A stretch of DNA of 64,000 nucleotides, taken from Liquorilactobacillus capillatus DSM 19910. Its GTDB lineage: Bacteria; Bacillota; Bacilli; Lactobacillales; Lactobacillaceae. Below the pieces are notes generated by a model. The model had not been told where the DNA came from. It searched no databases and saw only the letters and a program-made list of their open reading frames with translations. Of the stretch, positions 56,931 to 64,000 are shown one piece after another. A program made the position numbers and the translations under genes. The stretch is taken from the NCBI RefSeq assembly GCF_001434915.1, contig NZ_AZEF01000008.1, positions 1 through 64,000 on the forward strand. The letters run 5' to 3'. How positions within the stretch are numbered: position 1 is the first letter of the stretch; each line of letters starts with the position of its first letter.

Positions 56931-57833
56931 ATGATTAGAAGGAAACTAAAGGTAATTTTTGTTATGCTGATAATGCTATCTTTTTTAACAGCTTGCCAGC
57001 CATTAACTACAAAGTCACTCACTGTTGCTGGGTCAACAGCCTTTCAGCCAGTGGTTGAGCTAGCTGCTGCTGCATATAGTCAAAAAGCTAAGGTTACCGT
57101 CAACGTCCAAGGTGGCGGTTCAGGAACAGGAATAAGTCAAGTTGAAGAAGGTGCGATTGAAATTGGTAATTCCGATGTCTTTGCGGCAGAGAAGAGAGGA
57201 ATTACAGTAAATAGACTACGCGACTATCAGGTTGCGGTTACTGGGATCACACCAATTGTTAATCCTAAAACAGGTATTAACAATATATCTCAGCGGCAAT
57301 TGAGCGATATTTTTACTGGTAAAATAAAAAATTGGCGTTCCATAGGTGGGAAAAACTTAAAAATCATTGTTATTAATCGATCGATGGGGAGTGGGACAAG
57401 AAATAATTTTGAAAAATGGGGTTTAAACGGTCAGAGGAGCATGGTTGCGCAAGAGCAGAGTTCAACTGGCACAGTTCGCAAGATCGTCGCAGCAACTCCT
57501 GGTGCGATTTCATATATTGCATTTCCATACGTCAATAGTGAAGTTCAAGCATTGAGTATTGATGGTGTCGCGCCTACAAAAAAGAATGTTAGAAATAATA
57601 ATTGGCGTATTTGGGCTTACGAGCATATGTATACGTTGAAAAGAAACAATACAGCCGCGCGTTCTTTTATCAATTATATGATGTCGGCTGCTGTTCAGCG
57701 TAAGATAATTCCCAAGCTAGGGTATATCGCTGTTTCTTCAATGAAAATAAAACGTTCTGAAAGTGGAAAAGTAACACATAATATAAATAGGAGCGGAGGA
57801 AAAATTGTTGGATCCCATCCGGATAGACCTTAA
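56931..57833 (+). CDS. pstS: Phosphate ABC transporter substrate-binding lipoprotein PstS
   Basis: A 300-residue lipoprotein with signal peptide and lipobox LSFLTAC (Cys22). The phosphate-binding fold shows VAGSTAFQPVVE, VQGGGSGTGISQV and the NRSMGSGTRNNFEKW block. It captures Pi outside the membrane for PstCA. It starts 9 bp after phoR and overlaps pstC. Confidence 0.95.
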   Translation: MIRRKLKVIFVMLIMLSFLTACQPLTTKSLTVAGSTAFQPVVELAAAAYSQKAKVTVNVQGGGSGTGISQVEEGAIEIGNSDVFAAEKRGITVNRLRDYQVAVTGITPIVNPKTGINNISQRQLSDIFTGKIKNWRSIGGKNLKIIVINRSMGSGTRNNFEKWGLNGQRSMVAQEQSSTGTVRKIVAATPGAISYIAFPYVNSEVQALSIDGVAPTKKNVRNNNWRIWAYEHMYTLKRNNTAARSFINYMMSAAVQRKIIPKLGYIAVSSMKIKRSESGKVTHNINRSGGKIVGSHPDRP

Positions 57834-58704
57834 GAAAAAATCAATAGCAAGTAAACGAGAGCTGAGAGGGAGAGTTTTAACCTGTATTTGTGTCGGAATA
57901 AGTGTTCTAATGATGACTGCATTAATACTTTTTATTACATATAAGGGGCTACAGCTCTTTAGTCAAGACAAGATTTCTTTGAGCTCTTTTTTGGGTGGAA
58001 CAAAATGGAATCCGCGGGATAGGCAATTTGGGGCATCAGCACTACTGCTTGGTTCGATTACAGCCACATTTTTAGCAGTGCTATTGGCATTTCCGTTTGC
58101 ATTAGGAACAGCAATTTTTATCTCTGAATTTAAACCGCTCAAAGTAAAAAAGTATTTAAGGTTTTCAATTGAGTTATTAGTAGGTATTCCAGCGGTAGTG
58201 TACGGTTTTATTGGAATTGCAGCAATTGTTCCCTTATTACGCCTTCTTTTAGGTGGGACAGGTTTTAGTTTATTAGCAGGGGTAATTATTTTGGCAATTA
58301 TGATTTTACCGACAATGACCACCTTATGTGTGACAGCTTTTAAAAGTGTTCCTAGCGCTTACCGGGAGGTTTCACATGCTTTGGGTGCGACACAGTGGCA
58401 AACATTACAAAAAATTATTTTACCGCTTGCGCAGTCACAAATTATTATTGCGATCTTATTCGGAACAGCACAAGCTTTTGGGGAAGCAATCGCGGTCCAG
58501 ATGGTGATCGGTAATGCAGTTTTAATTCCACGCCATTTAATGAGCCCAGCGGCGACACTGACAAGTGTTCTTACAACTGGGATGGGCGACTCAGTGAGAG
58601 GCTCCGTGGCAAACAATGCTCTCTGGTCATTAGCTTTACTTTTGTTAATAATTTCATTATTGTTTAATCTGGCAGTGCACTTAACGACACGAAAGAGGTT
58701 TTAA
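57808..58704 (+). CDS. pstC: Phosphate ABC transporter permease PstC
   Basis: A 298-residue permease with six transmembrane helices and the BPD coupling motif EVSHALGATQWQTLQKIILP. It pairs with PstA. Two adjacent TTG codons (57805 and 57808) can start it. GGAGGA is 7 bp from the second, which I prefer. It overlaps the pstS end. Confidence 0.94.
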   Translation: MDPIRIDLKKKSIASKRELRGRVLTCICVGISVLMMTALILFITYKGLQLFSQDKISLSSFLGGTKWNPRDRQFGASALLLGSITATFLAVLLAFPFALGTAIFISEFKPLKVKKYLRFSIELLVGIPAVVYGFIGIAAIVPLLRLLLGGTGFSLLAGVIILAIMILPTMTTLCVTAFKSVPSAYREVSHALGATQWQTLQKIILPLAQSQIIIAILFGTAQAFGEAIAVQMVIGNAVLIPRHLMSPAATLTSVLTTGMGDSVRGSVANNALWSLALLLLIISLLFNLAVHLTTRKRF

Positions 58705-58707
58705 GCA

Positions 58708-59601
58708 ATGAGGAAAAGATTAAGTCCCCAAAGGCTTAACCGAGTCTTTGAAATTATTATTTATATTATCGTTATATTTGTTGTTTTGATTCTTTGCAGT
58801 ATATTAAGTTATATTATTTTAGGCGGTGTTCCTTACCTCTCATGGCATTTTCTAACAGCTAGTTCTAGTTATGTCAGTGTAGGTGGAGGAATCGGAGTGC
58901 AATTGTTTAATTCACTTTATTTAACTATTCTTACCTTACTGATTTCATTGCCATTGGCTTTTGGTGCTGGTATCTGGTTAGCTGAATACGCTCCCGCTGA
59001 TTGGCTAACTGCGATAGTTAGAATTTCACTGGAGGTTTTAAGTTCACTTCCTTCGATCGTGGTTGGGCTATTTGGCTTTTTGTTGTTTGTAATCAAACTG
59101 CACTTAGGCTTCTCTCTTCTGGCCGGAGGACTAACCTTAGCATTTTTTAATCTTCCATTATTAATAAGAGTGACGGAAAATGCGATTAAGACTGTTTCTA
59201 CTGAGCAAGTAAATGCAGGTTTGGCGTTAGGAATTTCACGCTGGGAGGTAATAAAAAATATTATTTTACCAGAAGCCTTTCCTAAAATAATAACAGGTGT
59301 TATTTTGGGAACAGGAAGAATACTGGGAGAAACTGCTGCTTTGATATATACTGCAGGTCAAAGTGCGGCGTTAGTTGATTTTAATAATTGGAACCCTTTA
59401 AGTATAACTAGTCCGTTATCTCCATTAAGGCCAGCTGAAACGGTAGCTGTCCATATTTGGAAAATAAATTCTGAAGGAACAATGCCAGATGCGGCTGCAG
59501 TGTCTGCTGGGTCGGCAGCGGCTCTGCTGTTTATAATATTGTTTTTTGATTTTAGTGCACGTTGGATTAGTAACAGGTATCCAAATGTAAAGAAGAGGTA
59601 G
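58708..59601 (+). CDS. pstA: Phosphate ABC transporter permease PstA
   Basis: A 297-residue permease with six transmembrane helices and the coupling motif NAGLALGISRWEVIKNIILPEAF. The GETAAL segment is typical of PstA. It starts 3 bp after pstC. Confidence 0.95.
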   Translation: MRKRLSPQRLNRVFEIIIYIIVIFVVLILCSILSYIILGGVPYLSWHFLTASSSYVSVGGGIGVQLFNSLYLTILTLLISLPLAFGAGIWLAEYAPADWLTAIVRISLEVLSSLPSIVVGLFGFLLFVIKLHLGFSLLAGGLTLAFFNLPLLIRVTENAIKTVSTEQVNAGLALGISRWEVIKNIILPEAFPKIITGVILGTGRILGETAALIYTAGQSAALVDFNNWNPLSITSPLSPLRPAETVAVHIWKINSEGTMPDAAAVSAGSAAALLFIILFFDFSARWISNRYPNVKKR

Positions 59602-59616
59602 GAATAGATTATAGAT

Positions 59617-60393
59617 ATGGTCAAAGAGTGTAAGCAGACAGAAACAGAAATATTGGTAACCCAAAAATTGAAAATTTCATATAAAGAACAAGTAGTATTA
59701 AAGGAAATTGATGTCAGCTTTCATAAAGGAACGATTACAGCTTTAATTGGACCGTCAGGAACAGGGAAAACAACTTTTTTACACGCGTTGACACGGTTGA
59801 ATAAGAGTGGAACTATTGTCACAGGAAAAATACTTTATCATGGTATCGATATTAATGATCAAGGTGTCGATGTTTACCATCTGAGAACACATATCGGGAT
59901 GCTTTTTCAAACGGCATATGTTTTTCCAATGTCGATCTATGATAACATTGCTTTCTCATTACGGTGCCATGGAATGAATGAAAAAGCAGGAATCAATCAG
60001 GTGGTTGAGATGAGTCTCATCAAAGCTGGTTTATGGGCTAGAGTCAAAGATCACTTAAAGCAAGACGCACGTTTGCTTTCTAAAAGTCAAGCACAGCAAC
60101 TATGTTTAGCACGTGCACTAGCTTTAAATCCTGAGGTACTACTATTAGACGAGGCAACAAGTCTGCTTGATCCAGTTGCAACTAATACGGTGGAAAATTC
60201 CTTGCGCCTGCTAAGAGGGCAGACAACAGTTATTCTAGCAACACATAATCTTGCACAGGCTGCTCGTGTTTCTGATGAAACACTCTTTTTAAATGAAGGA
60301 CTTCTGGTAGAAAAAGGGAAGACCAAGGATATTTTTACACACCCACAAGAACAGACAACAGATAATTATTTATCACATAATTTTAAGCGCTAG
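59617..60393 (+). CDS. pstB: Phosphate ABC transporter ATPase PstB, divergent
   Basis: A 258-residue ABC ATPase with Walker A GPSGTGKTT, PstB-like Q-loop GMLFQTAYVFPMSIYDNIAF, Walker B LLLDEATSLLDP and H-loop ATHN. The signature is LSKSQ in place of LSGGQ, and EATS replaces the usual EPTS. A second pstB copy, present in many lactobacilli, is missing from this operon. The gene position after pstA makes the role clear, but its ATP hydrolysis may be altered. Confidence 0.9.
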   Translation: MVKECKQTETEILVTQKLKISYKEQVVLKEIDVSFHKGTITALIGPSGTGKTTFLHALTRLNKSGTIVTGKILYHGIDINDQGVDVYHLRTHIGMLFQTAYVFPMSIYDNIAFSLRCHGMNEKAGINQVVEMSLIKAGLWARVKDHLKQDARLLSKSQAQQLCLARALALNPEVLLLDEATSLLDPVATNTVENSLRLLRGQTTVILATHNLAQAARVSDETLFLNEGLLVEKGKTKDIFTHPQEQTTDNYLSHNFKR

Positions 60394-60496
60394 AACCAAT
60401 ATTGGTTAGCTAGTTTGCTTGTCTAAAACGAAAAGTATACAATCATATTTATTAACTAGATAGTATGTGTTGGAAAGAGCTTGGGAGTGGATAAAG

Positions 60497-61171
60497 ATGC
60501 GTGATACTTTTGAAAAAGAATTGAATAAATTACATGTCCTTTTTGCAGAAATGGGTATGATGGTCAACGAGGCAATCTCACATTCTGTTAAGGCTTTTTC
60601 TGATCACGATAATGAGCTGGCACAGGAAGTTATTTTACGCGATAAAAAAATTAATGAATGTGAAAACGAACTTGAGAGTTTGACTTTGGAACTGATTGCG
60701 TTATATCAGCCCGTAACAACTGATTTACGCGATGTTATCACGGTTTTAAAAGCAAGTTCTGACATTGAGCGTATTGGTGATCATGCAGTGAGTATTTCGC
60801 GTGCAACGATAAAAATGAAAGGAACACGGCGAATTCCTGAGATCGAAGTTGAAATTGCTAAAATGGGTGAACAGGCTTGTGTAATGGTAGAACAAGTACT
60901 AGATGCTTATATTAAAAATGATGAAGAACAAGCTTATCAAATTGCAGATGATGATCATAAATTGGATAATGCTTTAGAAAGCATTAGAGACAAGTGTTTA
61001 AAATTTATGCAAAATGACCCTAAAACCGTTGTCAGCGGTTCACATTATACACTTGTAGCAACCTATCTTGAACGAATCGGTGATTATGTGACTAATGTGT
61101 GTGAATGGGTCATTTTTCTTAAAAAAGGTGAAATTGTAGAATTAAATAAAGATCATGAAGAAAAAAGGTAA
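60497..61171 (+). CDS. phoU: Phosphate signalling protein PhoU
   Basis: A 224-residue all-helical protein with two three-helix PhoU repeats. The motifs IERIGDHAVSIS and LERIGDYVTNVCEW carry the metal-binding E-x3-D pairs. It transmits the PstSCAB state to PhoR. ATG 60497 with GGGAGTGG upstream is preferred over the start at 60467. Confidence 0.95.
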   Translation: MRDTFEKELNKLHVLFAEMGMMVNEAISHSVKAFSDHDNELAQEVILRDKKINECENELESLTLELIALYQPVTTDLRDVITVLKASSDIERIGDHAVSISRATIKMKGTRRIPEIEVEIAKMGEQACVMVEQVLDAYIKNDEEQAYQIADDDHKLDNALESIRDKCLKFMQNDPKTVVSGSHYTLVATYLERIGDYVTNVCEWVIFLKKGEIVELNKDHEEKR

Positions 61172-61217
61172 AATTTATTTATTTTTTTTAAAATTATCTT
61201 TTTTTAAGAGTGGCAGT

Positions 61218-61246
61218 TTGCGTAAAAAAAGGCAACAAGGTAGAAT
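61218..61246 (+). promoter_or_regulatory. Promoter of the pspC-yvlD-hprK-lgt-gpsA run
   Basis: TTGCGT (61218-61223), 17-bp spacer, TAGAAT (61241-61246), 33 bp before the pspC-domain gene. Confidence 0.65.
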
Positions 61247-61279
61247 CTGTAGTAGATAACAACTAGAGGAGGGATATTC

Positions 61280-61609
61280 TTGAATAACGATAAGAAGATT
61301 AGACGTTCACGTAACCGACTGATCGCGGGGGTCTGTGCTGGAATTGCCGAATATTTTAAAATCAACCCATGGGTTATCCGGGGCTTGTTTATTATCTTAT
61401 TATTAATCCCGCATATACAGTTTGTAACAATTTGTATTTATGTTGTTTTGTTGGCGATCCTACCAGCACCAAAGGGTAGTTTTTTTGAAAATTTCAGGGC
61501 TCATTTTGGAGAACAGGGAAGAGCTGCTTCAGCAGAACACAAACAACGCTCCACTTCAACTAGTAATAGACGCATCATTAAAGATGTTCGTGAACATGAT
61601 ATTCATTAA
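61280..61609 (+). CDS. PspC-domain membrane protein
   Basis: A 109-residue protein with the PspC core RSRNRLIAGVCAGIAEYFKINPWVIRGLFIILLL, one to two transmembrane segments and a basic cytosolic tail. It is probably part of envelope-stress handling, as with YvlC in Bacillus. TTG start with GAGGAGGG upstream. The pairing with a YvlD-type holin-like gene supports the assignment. Confidence 0.88.
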   Translation: MNNDKKIRRSRNRLIAGVCAGIAEYFKINPWVIRGLFIILLLIPHIQFVTICIYVVLLAILPAPKGSFFENFRAHFGEQGRAASAEHKQRSTSTSNRRIIKDVREHDIH

Positions 61610-61641
61610 GTAATATAACAAGCATCAATGGAGGAATTGAT

Positions 61642-61983
61642 ATGTCATTTTTACAGCGTACTGTGATTAATGCAGTCGTTTTTCTGGCAACTGCTGGTTT
61701 TTTTCCCCAATATTTCCATGTCTCCAGTCTTTGGGTCTCACTTATTGCCGCCGCAGTGCTAGGTATTTTAAATATGTTTGTAAAACCTTTTTTTGTCATC
61801 CTTTCTTTGCCGATTACTGTGCTAACGTTAGGCTTTTTTTACTTAGTTATTAATGCCTTTATGTTGGAACTAACATCAGTTTTAATGGGAGATACATTTA
61901 AGTTTGCAAACTTTGGAGCGGCATTCCTAGTCGCACTAGTTTTGAGTGGGGTTAACTTAGTTATTACTAACTATCGAAGTTAA
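61642..61983 (+). CDS. YvlD-like phage holin family 4 membrane protein
   Basis: A 113-residue protein with four transmembrane helices and the family motif GILNMFVKPFFVILSLPITVLTLG. Despite the family name it is not phage-borne here. The Bacillus relative YvlD belongs to an envelope-stress operon with a PspC protein. ATG with GGAGG upstream. Confidence 0.88.
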   Translation: MSFLQRTVINAVVFLATAGFFPQYFHVSSLWVSLIAAAVLGILNMFVKPFFVILSLPITVLTLGFFYLVINAFMLELTSVLMGDTFKFANFGAAFLVALVLSGVNLVITNYRS

Positions 61984-62066
61984 TAGTATCGAGATCCCAA
62001 CTCAATTAGTATAAAGAAGACGAGAAGGCAGTACAGGGATAGATAAATGATAGGGGGGAATAGCAC

Positions 62067-63002
62067 TTGAGTAACAATGTAAATGTTGAAAGCTTGGCAA
62101 CTGCTGCAGGAATGTCGGTTTACACAGGAGCGACAGTTTTAAAGCAGAAAATGATATCGACTAGTGATATCTCACGACCAGGTCTAGAATTAACTGGGTA
62201 TTTTGATTATTATCCTGCAGAACGGATTCAGCTTTTAGGTATGACAGAGATTTCATATGCACGGAAAATGACAGCGCAAGAACGTACCAAAGTTATGGAA
62301 AAGCTATGCGCGGATCCAACAACACCATGTTTTGTAATTTCACGGTATTTACCTGTACCAGAAGAGCTTGAAACGGCTGCAAAAAAGAATCGGATTCCAA
62401 TTTTGCGGTCAAAACTATCAACCACTCGTGTCTTATCAAAAATGACTGATTTTTTGGAATCACAATTAGCCGAAAGAAAGTCAATGCATGGTGTTTTGGT
62501 TGATATTTATGGGTTAGGTGTCTTGATAACAGGTGATTCAGGGGTTGGAAAGTCTGAAACGGCACTAGACCTAATTAAACGAGGGCATCGCTTAATTGCA
62601 GATGACCGGGTTGAAGTGTATCAGAAAGATGAGCAAACGATTGTCGGTGAAGCTCCTAAAATCTTAAATCATCTATTAGAAATTAGGGGAATCGGGATTA
62701 TTGATGTGATGAATCTTTTCGGAGCAGGTGCAGTTCGTTCTGAAACAGATATTTCATTAATTGTTCACTTAGAGAACTGGAGTCCAGATAAACAGTTTGA
62801 ACGGTTAGGTAGCGGTGAACAAAAGGTCCGGATCTTTGATGTTGATATACCTAAGATTGTTATTCCGGTCAAGATAGGTCGTAACTTAGCTATTATTATT
62901 GAAGCAGCTGCTATGAACTACCGTGCACGAACAATGGGATATGATGCAACTGAAGCCTTTGAAAATAATTTGAATAATTTAATTAAGAATAATTCTAATT
63001 AA
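62067..63002 (+). CDS. hprK: HPr kinase/phosphorylase
   Basis: The sensor of carbon catabolite control, which phosphorylates HPr on Ser46 and reverses it. The 311-residue protein has an N-terminal domain, Walker [10 protein letters not shown], and the HprK signature [23 protein letters not shown] start with GGGGGG upstream. The hprK-lgt-gpsA order is conserved in Firmicutes. Confidence 0.97.
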   Translation: MSNNVNVESLATAAGMSVYTGATVLKQKMISTSDISRPGLELTGYFDYYPAERIQLLGMTEISYARKMTAQERTKVMEKLCADPTTPCFVISRYLPVPEELETAAKKNRIPILRSKLSTTRVLSKMTDFLESQLAERKSMHGVLVDIYGLGVLITGDSGVGKSETALDLIKRGHRLIADDRVEVYQKDEQTIVGEAPKILNHLLEIRGIGIIDVMNLFGAGAVRSETDISLIVHLENWSPDKQFERLGSGEQKVRIFDVDIPKIVIPVKIGRNLAIIIEAAAMNYRARTMGYDATEAFENNLNNLIKNNSN

Positions 63003-63024
63003 TGTTAGAGAAAGCGTGGCGTAA

Positions 63025-63861
63025 GTGAATTTTCTTTTAGGAGCCTTAAATCCAATTGCATTTACTTTAGGACCGATTGAGGTTCATTGGTATGGCATTA
63101 TTATAGCGAGTGCAGTTGTGCTGGCCGTTTATCTTTCTGTGAAGGAAGGCAGAAAGAGAGGTATTATTGATGACGATATCTATGACATGTTATTATGGGC
63201 CCTTCCATTCTCAATCATTTCAGCTCGTCTTTATTATGTTATTTTCCAGTGGAGTTATTATGCAGATCACTTAAACGAAGTTTATCGGGTGTGGGATGGT
63301 GGCATAGCAATTTACGGGGCCTTGATCGGGGCTTTGATTACAGTTATCGTTTTTTGTCGTAAACGAAAGATACCGGTTTTTCTAATGTTAGATGTTATTG
63401 CACCAACGGTTATCTTGGCGCAAGGAATTGGCCGTTGGGGAAACTTTATGAACCAAGAGGCTTATGGAGCAGTTACTTCGTTAGAATTCCTACAAAAACT
63501 GCATCTTCCAATATTTATTATTCAGCAAATGAATATTCAAGGTGCATACCGACAGCCAACTTTCTTATATGAATCACTCTGGAATATAGCAGGTTTTATA
63601 ATTTTGTTCTGTCTTAGAGGGCGAAAAAATCTGTTTAAACGTGGTGATGTTTTTTTAAGTTACGTTACCTGGTATTCTCTGGGAAGATTTTTTATCGAAC
63701 AAATGCGAACAGACAGTTTAATGTTAGGGGCTTTGCGGGTTTCACAGTGGTTATCTTTAGTTTTGTTTGTGGGAGCAATTGCAATGTGCCTGCTTAAGCG
63801 TTACTGGCAGCCACTTGAACCATGGTATCTTGAAGGAATAACTAAGTATGATAATAAATAG
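63025..63861 (+). CDS. lgt: Prolipoprotein diacylglyceryl transferase
   Basis: A 278-residue, seven-helix membrane enzyme that adds diacylglycerol to lipobox Cys residues, for example of PstS in this window. It shows IEVHWYGIIIASAV and the Lgt signature GRWGNFMNQEAYG with its essential Arg and Asn. GTG start, 22 bp after hprK. Confidence 0.96.
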   Translation: MNFLLGALNPIAFTLGPIEVHWYGIIIASAVVLAVYLSVKEGRKRGIIDDDIYDMLLWALPFSIISARLYYVIFQWSYYADHLNEVYRVWDGGIAIYGALIGALITVIVFCRKRKIPVFLMLDVIAPTVILAQGIGRWGNFMNQEAYGAVTSLEFLQKLHLPIFIIQQMNIQGAYRQPTFLYESLWNIAGFIILFCLRGRKNLFKRGDVFLSYVTWYSLGRFFIEQMRTDSLMLGALRVSQWLSLVLFVGAIAMCLLKRYWQPLEPWYLEGITKYDNK

Positions 63862-63872
63862 GGGTGTTTTTG

Positions 63873-64000
63873 GTGCGTGAAAAAGTAGCAGTTATTGGAG
63901 CAGGATCCTGGGGCAGTGTCTTAGCCAATATTTTAGTGATGAATGGGCACCAGGTACATATATGGTCACGAAGAAAAGAACAAATTGAAGAATTAAACGA
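63873..64000 (+). CDS. gpsA: Glycerol-3-phosphate dehydrogenase [NAD(P)+], 5' part
   Basis: The window ends 42 codons into this gene. The visible part starts MREKVAVIGAGSWGSVLAN, the dinucleotide-binding GxGxxG-type loop of GpsA, and continues with HQVHIWSRRKEQIEELN. It makes sn-glycerol 3-phosphate for phospholipids. GTG with AGGGGTG 7 bp upstream, 11 bp after lgt. Confidence 0.92.
   Translation, partial: MREKVAVIGAGSWGSVLANILVMNGHQVHIWSRRKEQIEELN

Noticed and set aside
61642-61983. Holin-family gene as a sign of prophage
   Set aside because: The protein is of the chromosomal YvlD type next to a PspC gene and hprK. No other phage genes are present.

Overview
The window is the chromosome of a low-GC Gram-positive of the order Lactobacillales, most likely family Lactobacillaceae. 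The evidence is the A+T-rich sequence, strong AAGGAGG-type ribosome binding sites, many TTG and GTG starts, a CIRCE-controlled groESL operon, the L10 leader RNA, a small SRP RNA, class Ib ribonucleotide reductase genes, an acyl-ACP thioesterase and Firmicute gene orders. A genus near Liquorilactobacillus or Ligilactobacillus is a guess. It is core chromosome: I see no rRNA, tRNA, CRISPR array, prophage or insertion sequence.

Layout. 1-5.2 kb: a secreted NlpC/P60 hydrolase behind a WalR-type box, gpmA, then pepC, rpiA and an acetyltransferase on the minus strand. 5.2-13.3 kb: dut, radA, yacL, gltX, cysS, mrnC, rlmB, rae1. 13.3-17.8 kb: rpmG, secE, nusG, an intervening alpha/beta hydrolase, then rplK, rplA, rplJ, rplL with several leader RNA elements. 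17.9-23.5 kb: mprF, then nrdE and nrdH on the minus strand with a tandem NrdR operator and a structured nrdE leader. 23.5-31.3 kb: the replication and repair run (methyltransferase, tadA, ffs, dnaX, ybaB, recR, yaaL, tmk, darA, holB, yabA, rsmI). 31.3-38.5 kb: acyl-ACP thioesterase, tsaB-rimI-tsaD, a minus-strand ABC-F ATPase, rex, and a minus-strand CPBP protease. 38.6-44.4 kb: groES-groEL, a KimA-like potassium importer, tagO. 44.5-47.3 kb: yvyE, a frameshifted comFA, comFC. 47.3-53.6 kb: hpf, secA, prfB (programmed frameshift), ftsE-ftsX. 53.6-61.2 kb: a MinJ-like PDZ protein, phoP-phoR, pstS-pstC-pstA-pstB, phoU. 61.2-64 kb: pspC, yvlD, hprK, lgt and the start of gpsA.

The protein genes are largely expected; the interest lies between and within them. 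The best lead is the 5' region of prfB: a branched RNA of about 100 nt, then an intrinsic terminator ending 13 nt before the start codon, so prfB transcription must pass through it. One loop of the RNA is complementary to the terminator's 5' arm. This looks like an attenuation switch on top of the well-known RF2 frameshift. Other leads are a structured leader before nrdE, a second degenerate CIRCE between groES and the divergent CPBP gene, paired L1-binding-site mimics before rplK and rplA, a tandem NrdR operator 31 bp apart, a WalR box at the peptidoglycan hydrolase, a comFA frameshift in an A9 tract, and a PstB ATPase with a degenerate signature motif.
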